22,091 nt of DNA, from contig JBLHJR010000053.1 of NCBI GenBank assembly GCA_047619205.1, positions 1 to 22,091 of the forward strand, read 5' to 3'. The translations under genes and the position numbers were made by a program. Source of the DNA: Endobugula sp047619205. Lineage in GTDB: Bacteria; Pseudomonadota; Gammaproteobacteria; Pseudomonadales; Cellvibrionaceae. The notes under the pieces were generated by a model, which was not told the origin of the DNA, made no database searches, and saw only the letters and a program-made list of their open reading frames with translations. Shown here in pieces: positions 15,572-22,091 of this stretch. Within the stretch, counting starts at the first letter, position 1. Each line of letters starts with the position of its first letter.

Positions 15572-16057
15572 ATGGCAAGTAATACGGCACAAACAAAAGC
15601 TAGTGATGATCCCGTTCTGCAGTGGGTGACTTTCCGTCTTGCTGGAGAGACCTACGGGGTCAATGTGATGCAAGTGCAGGAAGTACTCAGACATTCAGAT
15701 ATTGCGCCAGTGCCAGGGGCTCCAACCTATGTACTCGGTATTATTAACTTACGCGGTAATGTCGTCACGGTAATCGATAGCCGTCACCGCTTCGGCCTAG
15801 AGCCCGGAGAGCTAACTGAAAGCACACGTATTGTCATTATCGAAGCTGATAGTCATGTCATTGGTATCCTTGTGGATAGCGTGGCAGAAGTCGTGTATCT
15901 ACGCCAATCGGAAATAGAAACGGCGCCCAATGTGGGTAACGACGAAAGTGCTAAATTTATTCAGGGCGTGTGCCATAAAAACGACGAGCTGTTAATCCTA
16001 ATTGAGCTAGATAAACTGTTAACCGATTCCGAGTGGGCAGAAATGAATGATGTATAG
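15572..16057 (+). CDS. cheW: Chemotaxis coupling protein CheW
   Basis: CheW bridges chemoreceptors and CheA in the signalling array. The 161-residue protein is a single CheW domain after a short polar N-terminus. It contains WVTFRLAGETYGVNVMQVQEVL, the conserved APTYVLGIINLRGNVVTVID core and RIVIIEADSHVIGILVDSV. Length and motifs are typical. A good ribosome site GAGG (15560-15563) lies 8 bases before the ATG. It is separated from the parP-like gene by 126 bases containing hairpins and the 13-mer leader element. Confidence 0.96.
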   Translation: MASNTAQTKASDDPVLQWVTFRLAGETYGVNVMQVQEVLRHSDIAPVPGAPTYVLGIINLRGNVVTVIDSRHRFGLEPGELTESTRIVIIEADSHVIGILVDSVAEVVYLRQSEIETAPNVGNDESAKFIQGVCHKNDELLILIELDKLLTDSEWAEMNDV

Positions 16058-16229
16058 GAAAGCTTTAAACACGTCATGGGCGAACAGCATAAGCGAAGAA
16101 TAGCCAATCTTTGCGTTACAACGCTTCGCCATAGGTTCACCATTATTGGCGTTTCGTGCCTTGTGAGAGGCTATTTTTCACTTTTCCCAGACTTATGCAT
16201 AACTTCCCAGTGAGAGGCGGTAGAAAATC

Positions 16230-16715
16230 ATGAACCTAGCCATTGAAACACTCCAGCCCCTAACACAGTGGTCGGGGATTACCGAAGCACAGCTACTGCC
16301 CATGATATTCGCCTGTGGCGCTGTACTAGCCTTGTCTATCCTTTGGCTAAGTCACAGAAGAACCAGCGCATTATCCCGAAATATGGACCGCCTGCAACAC
16401 GATCTACGCGTCGCTAATAGTAGCGCCATCGGTATGGGACAACAGCTGCTCTGCCTAGAAAAAAAGCTTCATGGTCAGAAACAAAAAGTGCAGCAAATTT
16501 CCCAAGAAAAAGCCAACGAAAAATCAGTAAAACTTACCGTAGTCGATAAACATCAAAGTAGTCAACGTTTCGCCAATGATATTGATCTGCCTGCTGATGC
16601 CGTCTACGAAAAATCTCGCCAGTTATTAGCGCAAGGTGCGGATATACAAGAAGTGATTAAACAAAGTGGCTTGTCGTATAGTGAAGTTTCATTGATGAAG
16701 ACCTTAGCGCGGTAG
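16230..16715 (+). CDS. DUF2802 membrane-anchored protein, function unknown
   Basis: The 161 residues begin with a short periplasmic or polar segment, then one hydrophobic helix (about 23-42, LLPMIFACGAVLALSILWL) followed by a basic flank (SHRRTS). A predicted coiled-coil stretch (about 50-100), a charged linker and a C-terminal helix-turn-helix-like motif (QLLAQGADIQEVIKQSGLSYSEVSLM) complete it. This architecture and its place right after cheW match the DUF2802 gene that closes the Pseudomonas chemotaxis cluster. A ribosome-like GAGAGGCGG lies about 9 bases upstream. No enzymatic motif is visible. A role in the array or pole is inferred from linkage only. Confidence 0.8.
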   Translation: MNLAIETLQPLTQWSGITEAQLLPMIFACGAVLALSILWLSHRRTSALSRNMDRLQHDLRVANSSAIGMGQQLLCLEKKLHGQKQKVQQISQEKANEKSVKLTVVDKHQSSQRFANDIDLPADAVYEKSRQLLAQGADIQEVIKQSGLSYSEVSLMKTLAR

Positions 16716-16768
16716 GTGTTAAGAATGCACGAAAACTGCTTCTCAGTAATTGTTCTTGTATCGCCTAG

Positions 16769-16783
16769 AGGGCTTTGAGCCCT
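16769..16783. other. Small hairpin at the end of the chemotaxis cluster
   Basis: AGGGCT-TTG-AGCCCT forms a 6-bp stem with a 3-base loop about 55 bases after the DUF2802 stop. No U-tract follows on either strand, so termination is doubtful. Upstream, GAAAACTGCTTCT (from 16728) resembles the start of the repeats at 11127 and 12032, and GTGTCTAAC (16803-16811) resembles their other end, so a decayed repeat copy may lie here. Confidence 0.3.
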
Positions 16784-16806
16784 AAGATTATCATTTGAAA
16801 GAGTGT

Positions 16807-17223
16807 CTAACTAAAAGGATTTATTAGCTCAACCCCAAGTCCTGCAAAGTCTTTCACATTACGAGTGACTAGCGTTAGGTCATAGGTCAGGGCAGTGGCG
16901 GCAATCTGTTTGTCTAGGGCATTTTGTGGATGGGGTACTCTTAGATGACCCCATACTAATGCTTCGGTGGTGGTAAAGTCTAGAATACTGTTTGTGTATT
17001 CACTCGATAAGGTATCTAACCAAGTGGCTAATTTATTGGCTTGTGGGATGTCGCCCCGGTGGCGAATCAAGTCAACGCCCCGTCTTAATTCGCCAATAGT
17101 AATCACACTTAAAAAGAGTGCTGCCTTGTCTTTATTAGCTTGTTTAAAAAACCGATTAACCCCGCTATTGGCTTTGCTCTTTTTGCGTAATTCACTGATT
17201 ACGTTGGTATCAATTAAATACAT
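16807..17223 (-). CDS. vapC: PIN-domain toxin, VapC/FitB type
   Basis: Probable ribonuclease toxin of a type II toxin-antitoxin pair. From the ATG at 17223 the 138-residue protein begins MYLIDTNVISELRKK, the canonical PIN N-terminus. Likely metal-binding acidic residues are D5, E45 (ITIGELRRG), D104 (NALDKQIAA) and D125 near the end (TRNVKDFAG). I prefer 17223 because AAGG lies about 6 bases upstream and family members start here; the frame is open to a TTG at 17244. The start lies within the antitoxin's last codons (14-base overlap), typical of coupled pairs. Length is normal and all key residues are present, so it looks functional. Confidence 0.9.
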   Translation of the reverse strand: MYLIDTNVISELRKKSKANSGVNRFFKQANKDKAALFLSVITIGELRRGVDLIRHRGDIPQANKLATWLDTLSSEYTNSILDFTTTEALVWGHLRVPHPQNALDKQIAATALTYDLTLVTRNVKDFAGLGVELINPFS

Positions 17224-17443
17224 TATTGGCCTTATCATCTTCAACTCTGACGAAGTCAGTATCCGTCCCTACATTGGGGATAGCCAGTAAAGCTTCTGAA
17301 AAACTGCGTTTTTTAGGCATGAGCAGGGCCGTTTTTAATATACTGCGGTGTTCCGCTTCAGCGCTGATACCTAATACCCCTGCACGCACTTTCAGTGCCT
17401 TAATAATGTCGTCGTCAACATTTCTTACCGTTAAATTACCCAT
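17210..17443 (-). CDS. vapB: Ribbon-helix-helix antitoxin, FitA/VapB type
   Basis: The 77-residue protein opens with MGNLTVRNVDDDIIKALKVR, a ribbon-helix-helix DNA-binding fold as in FitA-like antitoxins. The next helix contains the typical GISAEAEHRSILKTAL. The C-terminal ~30 residues (FSEALLAIPNVGTDTDF) would wrap the toxin. It lies directly upstream of and overlaps the PIN toxin on the minus strand. Such antitoxins usually repress their own promoter, which should lie in 17444-17520; I could not assign operator half-sites with confidence. Confidence 0.88.
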   Translation of the reverse strand: MGNLTVRNVDDDIIKALKVRAGVLGISAEAEHRSILKTALLMPKKRSFSEALLAIPNVGTDTDFVRVEDDKANNVFN

Positions 17444-17520
17444 GTCACCACTCGCTCTGCTTTATTTATTGCTTAATGGTCAAATGCTAGCATTGCTATC
17501 ATTAAAGTGCAATCATTGAT

Positions 17521-18195
17521 GGCATGTTGTAAGGCTTGTTTTAGCCGTAGTGGCGAAGGGTTATGGCTGGGTGAGTTGTATTCGGGTTTGGATGCTGAGG
17601 GCTTTGCTTTTTCTAATTATCGGTTTGAAGGGGGCGGGGGTGTTAGTTTTTGCTTGGCAGCGGCGTGAGATTTGCAATGGTTTCGCTTTTATAGCGAGTT
17701 TATTTGAATGAAAAGTGTCCTTGTTTTTCACCCTACGGGCAGCAGAACTGTTCACATTCTTTCCAGACGAATGTGTCTTTGCTTGTCCATAGAAAAGTAA
17801 CCAAAAGACAAAAGGGTAGGGAACCGTTTTGGGTATCTGTAAGATGGGCGTTAGCCCGAAGCACAGGACGTGCTGAGTCCAACGACACCCTTTATTCAGC
17901 CCTTGCCCTACTGGGACGTAGGGTACTTGAAAATGCAGGAGCATATTTTTTATCGGGTGCCCAAGCAGTAGATTTATAGCAAATGTCGGCTTGATGTCAC
18001 GTGACCTACAAGGATGTAGGGAATGCAGGTTTTGCAGGAGCAAAAATCTGTCCGTGTGGCGCAACGCCTTAAGCCAACGTCGTGTTGGATTACCCCCTGC
18101 TATGGATCTTCTGTTTGGCTGGATAGAAAGGGGTTGGAAATAAAAGAAGAGTCTATATTGTTTTTTTAGAAGCGTCTTGTATCAATATTTTAAAA
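17521..18195. other. Hairpin-rich intergenic DNA, no supported gene
   Basis: Long open frames exist on both strands (for example 17561-18064 minus and 17704-17979 plus), but they overlap each other, lack ribosome sites and show no recognisable protein. The stretch is visibly richer in short palindromes than its surroundings: CCTACA-agga-TGTAGG (18005-18020), TTTTGC-agga-GCAAAA (18030-18045), GGGCGTTAGCCC near 17846 and CCAAC...GTTGG near 18076-18090. It resembles composite intergenic repeats whose chance ORFs are often annotated as hypothetical proteins. I see no RNA gene or transposase in it. Confidence 0.45.
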
Positions 18196-18218
18196 ATGAT
18201 TAATTTGTGTAAAAGAAA

Positions 18219-19477
18219 AAACAACTATTATTTGTCCATAAAAATTTCCCGGGACAATACCGTTATTTAGCGAAGAATTTTTCTGCAGGTGATGATTGGG
18301 AGGTGTTTGCTATTGGTGAAAAAGCCTGTGTGCAAAAATAGTTTCATTTAATTCCTAAGGGCGTCAGGGTGTTGGGTTATGATATGCCTATGATGGCGGC
18401 GAATAATGCTAGCCCTAGAGTAAGAGATTTTTCTTTTCAGTTGACGCGCGCGGATGCTTTAGAAAAAGTATTGTTGCGACAAAAAAATATGGCTTAAATC
18501 CCGATGTTATTTTGGCTCACCCTGGTTGGGGGGAGGGATTGTATTTGAAAGAAATTTTTCCGCAGGCTAAGTTAGTGTATTTTTTTGAATTCTTTTTTAG
18601 TACGACGCAATACAATATTAATTTTGATCCAGAATTTCCTTCAAGCCTTAAGCAGAAAATCAATTATCGTTTGTCGAATGCCTCGACTTTACTGTCTTTG
18701 GATATTGCCGATGTGGGGGTTACGCCTACTCAGTGGCAATTGAGTACGCACCCCAAAGAATTTCATTCTAAGATTAACGTTATTCATGATGGTGTGGATA
18801 CTGCAGTGGTAAAACCTATGGGGGTTGAGCAGCTGATGTTTAACAATACCTCGCAAGGGGATATTGTTTTATCTACGGAAGATGAAATCATTACTTATTC
18901 TGTGCGAAATTTAGAACCTAGCCGAGGTTTTCACCGTTACATGCGAGCCTTGGTTCGCTTGCAAGAAATTAGACCTAATTCGCGTTTTATTATTGTGGGC
19001 GGAGATGAAAAGAGTTATTCGCCTAGTCACCCGTCGGGAAAGTCGTGGCGTGAAGTGATGCTGGATGAAGTGGGAGACCAGCTAGATCTACAGCGGGTTA
19101 TCTTTTTAGGTAAGGTGCCTTATACGCATTTATTAACGTTATTTTCTATGACGGCATTGCATATTTATTTTACCACACCATTTGTGTTGTCGTGGTCAAT
19201 GCTGGAGGCGATGGCTTGCGAAGCGACGGTGTTAGCCTCATCAACAGAGCCCGTAGTCGAAGTGATTAACGATGGTGATAATGGCGTGCTGTTCGATTTT
19301 TTGGATGAAGATAATTTACTTGAGCAGGTGGATCGCTTAATGGAAGATGAATCTATACGCAAGGCGATAGGCCAACGAGCAAGACAAACCGTAATTGAAA
19401 ATTATGATTTGCAGACGCGCTGTTTACCACAGCAGGTTGCATTGATTGAGGGGTTTTTTAGCTGCGAATATTTTTAG
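18219..19477 (+). pseudogene. Family-4 glycosyltransferase pseudogene
   Basis: Read across frames, the stretch encodes a nearly full-length GT4 glycosyltransferase of about 415 residues. It starts as QLLFVHKNFPGQYRYLA (N-terminal domain) and continues through NPDVILAHPGWGEGLYLKE to the nucleotide-sugar domain with SWSMLEAMACEATVLASS. Three lesions are visible: no ATG/GTG/TTG in frame at the 5' end (a stop lies at 18210-18212); an in-frame TAG at 18339-18341; and a frameshift at an A7 run (18481-18487), where the first frame stops at 18495-18497 and the second carries on. The intact 3' part (from about 18512 to 19477) is open for over 320 codons. Donor and acceptor sugars cannot be told. The frameshift alone could be an assembly error; the nonsense codon is harder to explain that way. 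Confidence 0.85.
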
Positions 19478-19560
19478 GGCGAATTTAAAAAGTTCCCTAA
19501 AGTTCGAAATGGCTTGGTAGAAGGAGTGCGTCTTTCTTAGAGTATTTTATTGATTCGGAG

Positions 19561-19851
19561 CTAAGGTAGGTTTTCTACTGAAAAATCTTGTCGCTTATGA
19601 ATGATAGTCAATATGTTGCAGGCGTCATTTTTTATTTCATATAAGATGCGATAAGAATAAATATGGAGTTCGCAGATGTTGGGGTTAGCAATTTCGGGAA
19701 CCATTTTCCCTAGATGGGGTAAAGTATCTAATCTATTAGTTTTCCTGCGAATGTCTTGAGCGGTTTTCTTTGCGTAGTGGGGAGAATCTTTGGCAATAAA
19801 ATCATAGATCAATTTAAGGTCTGCTTTGGCTGGATGTGACTAGATTACCAT
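19561..19851 (-). pseudogene. parE: ParE/RelE-family toxin gene with a stop at codon 4
   Basis: From ATG 19851 the minus strand reads MVI, then TAG (19842-19840), then SHPAKADLKLIYDFIAKDSP and on to an intact C-terminus (YRILYEI, ILTIIHKRQDF). Family members normally have a tryptophan in this position (I-W-S/T), so a TGG to TAG change is the simplest explanation. The rest of the ParE fold is open to the stop at 19561. Re-initiation at a TTG at 19812 could give an 83-residue shortened protein missing the first strand. The start overlaps the upstream antitoxin stop (ATGGTAA), as in an intact pair. Full activity is unlikely. Confidence 0.82.
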
Positions 19852-20024
19852 GAATCAATATCCTGCTTGAGTTCGTCATTTGTTAGTGTTTGCCCTTGTT
19901 CAACGGCTTCTTGACCTTTTCTAGCTTTATCTAAAACATAAAGCTGATACATGATCTCTTCCATATCAGCATTTTCTGGTAGTTGATTGATGCTGTTTAG
20001 AGCATCTTGTTTAGCGGCTTGCAT
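19845..20024 (-). CDS. Short antitoxin of the ParE-type pair (59 aa)
   Basis: A small minus-strand gene from ATG 20024 to TAA 19847-19845 encodes 59 residues, beginning MQAAKQDALNSINQLPENAD and ending DELKQDIDSW. It is acidic and helical, with the MEEIMYQLYVLDKARKG pattern common in small antitoxins next to ParE/RelE toxins. A ribosome site GGGAGAG lies about 7 bases upstream. Its stop overlaps the toxin start (ATGGTAA), a typical coupling. The antitoxin appears intact while the toxin is broken. The exact antitoxin family is not certain. Confidence 0.82.
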   Translation of the reverse strand: MQAAKQDALNSINQLPENADMEEIMYQLYVLDKARKGQEAVEQGQTLTNDELKQDIDSW

Positions 20025-20130
20025 AATATGACTCTCCCGTGAGGTAAGGTGAGGTGGTTAAAATTCTGAAAATACATGGCTTGCGTTTGATGTTGTTTTT
20101 GTATATTAACAATTAATCATTGGGATGTAA

Positions 20131-20172
20131 AAGTTTGAAGCTACAAGTTTGAAACTACAAGTTTGAAGCTAC
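20131..20172. repeat. Three tandem copies of a 14-base repeat
   Basis: AAGTTTGAAGCTAC, AAGTTTGAAACTAC and AAGTTTGAAGCTAC follow each other without spacers (one mismatch in the middle copy). They lie in the gap (20025-20295) between the antitoxin start and the manC stop, which holds no gene. The aagctacaag motif is similar to cacaagctacaag at about 4210-4222 after flhF. There are no spacers, so it is not a CRISPR array. Confidence 0.7.
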
Positions 20173-20295
20173 CAGTATTTGATAGCGAGTGTTGAATAGT
20201 TGCTTATAAACTCGAAATAGCTTGAAAAATTTATTTCAAAAAACGACAGTCATCCAGCACGGCTTGAAATTTGCCGCTATAAACTTACCCCATCC

Positions 20296-21714
20296 TTATT
20301 CCCTTCCGTAAACATCATCTAAGCGAACAATATCATCTTCGCCTAAATAAGCGCCGGATTGTACTTCGATGATTTCTAGTGGAAATTTACCGGGGTTGAT
20401 GAGTTGGTGTACTTCACCTAGCGGGATATAAGTGGATTGATTTTCACTTAACAGCATGGTTTTTTCACCGCAGCGCACTTGTGCAGTACCTTGTACTACC
20501 ACCCAGTGCTCAGCGCGATGGTGATGCATTTGGAGTGAGAGTTGAGCGCCAGGATTAACAACGATGCGTTTGACTTGGAAGCGTTCGCCCGCATCAATGG
20601 AGTCATAATAGCCCCAAGGGCGATAGACTTTTCTGTGTATGCTGGCTTCGCTACGGTCTGCTTGTTTGAGTTGTTGGACAATCGTTTTTACGTCTTGCAC
20701 GCGGTCTTTATGCGCGACCATAATAGCATCGTCTGTCTCGACCACGATAATATGTTCTAAGCCAATACTGGCAATCAATTTACGGTCTGCCTGTAAGTAA
20801 CAATCTTTATTATCTAAGGCGATAATATCGCCATCACCTTTTTTCAGTACATTACCGTTTTCATCTTGTTTTGATACGTCCCAAAGGGCAGACCATGAGC
20901 CTACATCATTCCATTGGGCATCAAGGGGGACGATGACAGCATCTTGGGTTTTTTCCATTACGGCATAATCAATAGAGTCATCTGGGCATTGCTTGAAGAT
21001 TTCGGCATCTATGCGGGTAAAGTCAATATCTTTACTCGCGCTGCTGAGGGCTTGTTGGCAAGTGTGGAAAATGTCAGCTTGGTATTTTTCTAACTCCTCC
21101 AGGTAACGCGAGGCTTTAAAGAGAAACATACCGCTGTTCCACAAATAGTCGCCTGAAGCTAAGTAATTATCGGCGGTAGCTTGATCGGGTTTTTCGACAA
21201 ACTGGTCGACTTTTCGGGTATTGGCGTTGATGTTTTTACCCGCTTTGATGTAGCCATAACCCGTTTCTGCAGCATTAGGCACGATACCAAAGGTGACTAA
21301 TTGATCATTTAAGGCGGCGGTTTCTGCTGCGATGACGGCCTTTTCAAAAGCCGCAATATCACTGATCACATGGTCTGCAGGTAGTATGAGTAATAGTGCA
21401 TCAGGCTGAGATAAGGCAGCTAAGGCAATCGCTGGTGCGGTGTTGCGGCCAAAGGGTTCTAACATGATGTCGGTAGCCTTGGTGTCTAGTGCGCGTAATT
21501 GTTCCGCTACCATAAAACGATGGGCTTCATTGCAAATCACCATGGGGGGGGCAATGCTGAGCTTGTCTTTATCGAATTGGTGAAGACGAGTGACGGTTTC
21601 TTGGAGCATGGTCTGATCCGACACTAGCGGTAAAAACTGTTTGGGATAAAGCGAGCGAGAATACGGCCAAAGGCGGGTGCCAGAACCACCAGATAAGATT
21701 ACAGGTAAAATCAT
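20296..21714 (-). CDS. manC: Mannose-1-phosphate guanylyltransferase / mannose-6-phosphate isomerase (type II)
   Basis: This bifunctional cytoplasmic enzyme makes GDP-mannose, precursor of mannose-, fucose- or rhamnose-containing surface polysaccharides; the isomerase half interconverts fructose-6-P and mannose-6-P. The 472 residues show the nucleotidyltransferase signature LSGGSGTRLWPYSRSLYPKQ (7-26, with R14 and K25), PADH (112-115) and FVEKP (172-176). The C-terminal type II isomerase/cupin domain has RPWGYYDSID, HHHRAEHWVVVQGTA and the closing GEVHQLINPG and VQSGAYLGEDDIVR. Length matches the AlgA/ManC/XanB family (~470-480). There is no strong ribosome site. Its direct neighbours are toxin-antitoxin remnants and repeats; the glycosyltransferase pseudogene nearby hints at a decayed polysaccharide locus. 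Confidence 0.95.
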   Translation of the reverse strand: MILPVILSGGSGTRLWPYSRSLYPKQFLPLVSDQTMLQETVTRLHQFDKDKLSIAPPMVICNEAHRFMVAEQLRALDTKATDIMLEPFGRNTAPAIALAALSQPDALLLILPADHVISDIAAFEKAVIAAETAALNDQLVTFGIVPNAAETGYGYIKAGKNINANTRKVDQFVEKPDQATADNYLASGDYLWNSGMFLFKASRYLEELEKYQADIFHTCQQALSSASKDIDFTRIDAEIFKQCPDDSIDYAVMEKTQDAVIVPLDAQWNDVGSWSALWDVSKQDENGNVLKKGDGDIIALDNKDCYLQADRKLIASIGLEHIIVVETDDAIMVAHKDRVQDVKTIVQQLKQADRSEASIHRKVYRPWGYYDSIDAGERFQVKRIVVNPGAQLSLQMHHHRAEHWVVVQGTAQVRCGEKTMLLSENQSTYIPLGEVHQLINPGKFPLEIIEVQSGAYLGEDDIVRLDDVYGRE

Positions 21715-21813
21715 AGGGTTTTATCTTTGTTAAAGTCAGCTTTTAGCATCAGTATAGCTTGCAGGAAAGTCTAGCATCTCTGTTGCGGTGTTGAAAGATT
21801 GGTGGTGGATTGG

Positions 21814-22000
21814 GTTAGACGTGAGAAGTTAGATGCGCGACGTTTTAAAACACAAAAGCCTTAAACAAATACTATTGATTTAGTTCGTCATTACCGCGAA
21901 AGCTGGAGCCCATAGTCAATAAGGCAACGCTCTTCCAGCATAGCTACCAGCCTTCACTGGCATGAGGAGTTAGTGTTTTTTAAAGCGTCTCACCTCTTAC
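21814..22000. repeat. Repeat element with inverted ends upstream of manC
   Basis: GTTAGACGTGAGA (21814-21826) faces TCTCACCTCTTAC (21988-22000), complementary at 11 of 13 positions. Inside lies a core beginning GTCATTACCGCGAAAGCTGGA (21887) and a CCAG...CTGG hairpin (21947-21960), like widespread proteobacterial palindromic repeats. The ends belong to the same family as 227-358, 11174-11241 and 12078-12200. The 377 bases from manC to the window edge contain no gene. Confidence 0.5.
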
Positions 22001-22027
22001 CACCGGGTCACTTGAAAAGAATACACT

Positions 22028-22091
22028 CCATTTCAGGCGCGCTGTGAATATGTCCCTATACGCTCAGCTTCGGCATCCATGCCTCAGATGG
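22028..22091. repeat. Partial palindromic repeat at the right edge
   Basis: The last ~60 bases contain GGCAT-cc-ATGCC-like symmetry (22072-22083) after a GTGAATATGTCCCTATACGCT module (22044-22064), a layout I associate with mosaic intergenic repeats in gammaproteobacteria. It is cut by the window edge, so length and boundaries are unknown. Confidence 0.3.

Noticed and set aside
17561..18064. 167-codon minus-strand ORF, and the overlapping plus ORF 17704-17979
   Set aside because: They overlap each other, have no ribosome site or recognisable motif, and lie in palindrome-rich DNA.
18512..19477. Calling the 321-codon 3' part of the glycosyltransferase an independent intact gene
   Set aside because: It starts at a TTG in the middle of a conserved motif (NPDVILAHPGWGE) and the N-terminal domain is recognisable upstream in another frame.
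20131..20172. CRISPR-like array
   Set aside because: The 14-base repeats are contiguous with no spacers, and no cas genes are present.

Overview
The window is a piece of an AT-rich gammaproteobacterial chromosome. It carries the fused flagellar-export, polar-placement and chemotaxis cluster typical of polarly flagellated gammaproteobacteria. The order flhA-flhF-flhG(fleN)-fliA-cheY-cheZ-cheA-cheB-motC-motD-parC-parP-cheW-DUF2802 (456 to 16715, all on +) is the order known from Pseudomonas. Genus cannot be fixed from the sequence. FlhG and CheY read very like their Pseudomonas and Vibrio counterparts, but base composition is much lower in GC than Pseudomonas, and short palindromic repeats are scattered through the intergenic gaps.

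Layout. 1-455: the possible 5' end of a minus-strand gene leaving the window, a repeat element with inverted ends, and a well-formed sigma-54 (-24/-12) promoter at 397-412 aimed at flhA. 456-6187: FlhA export gate, FlhF and FlhG (flagellar site and number control) and the flagellar sigma factor FliA. 6319-11053: the phosphorelay core CheY, CheZ, CheA and CheB. 11271-13286: a second-type stator pair, MotC/MotD. 13466-16715: ParC ATPase, ParP-like CheW-domain protein, CheW and a membrane-anchored DUF2802 protein; these probably hold the chemosensory array at the flagellated pole. CheA carries three copies of an acidic DEFE-type motif between its phosphotransfer and dimerisation domains, the region where a ParP-docking (LID) segment would be expected.

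16800-22091 is accessory and partly decayed. It has a minus-strand VapBC-type toxin-antitoxin pair, about 0.75 kb of hairpin-rich DNA without a believable gene, a family-4 glycosyltransferase pseudogene (no start, a nonsense codon, and a frameshift at an A7 run), a ParE-type toxin gene interrupted by a stop at codon 4 beside an intact 59-residue antitoxin too short for routine ORF calling, and an intact minus-strand manC/algA-type GDP-mannose synthesis gene. Another repeat element with inverted ends and a second partial repeat fill the right edge.

How the genes work together: FlhF/FlhG set where and how many flagella are built, FlhA exports subunits, and FliA switches on late genes. CheA/CheW signals through CheY to the flagellar switch, CheZ ends the signal, CheB resets receptors, MotC/MotD helps power rotation, and ParC/ParP/CheA co-localise the array with the pole. 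I found no convincing wholly new system. The most useful leads are the related repeats inserted inside the motility operon, a shared leader upstream of cheZ and cheW, the CheA repeat region, the uncharacterised DUF2802 gene, and the two broken accessory genes.
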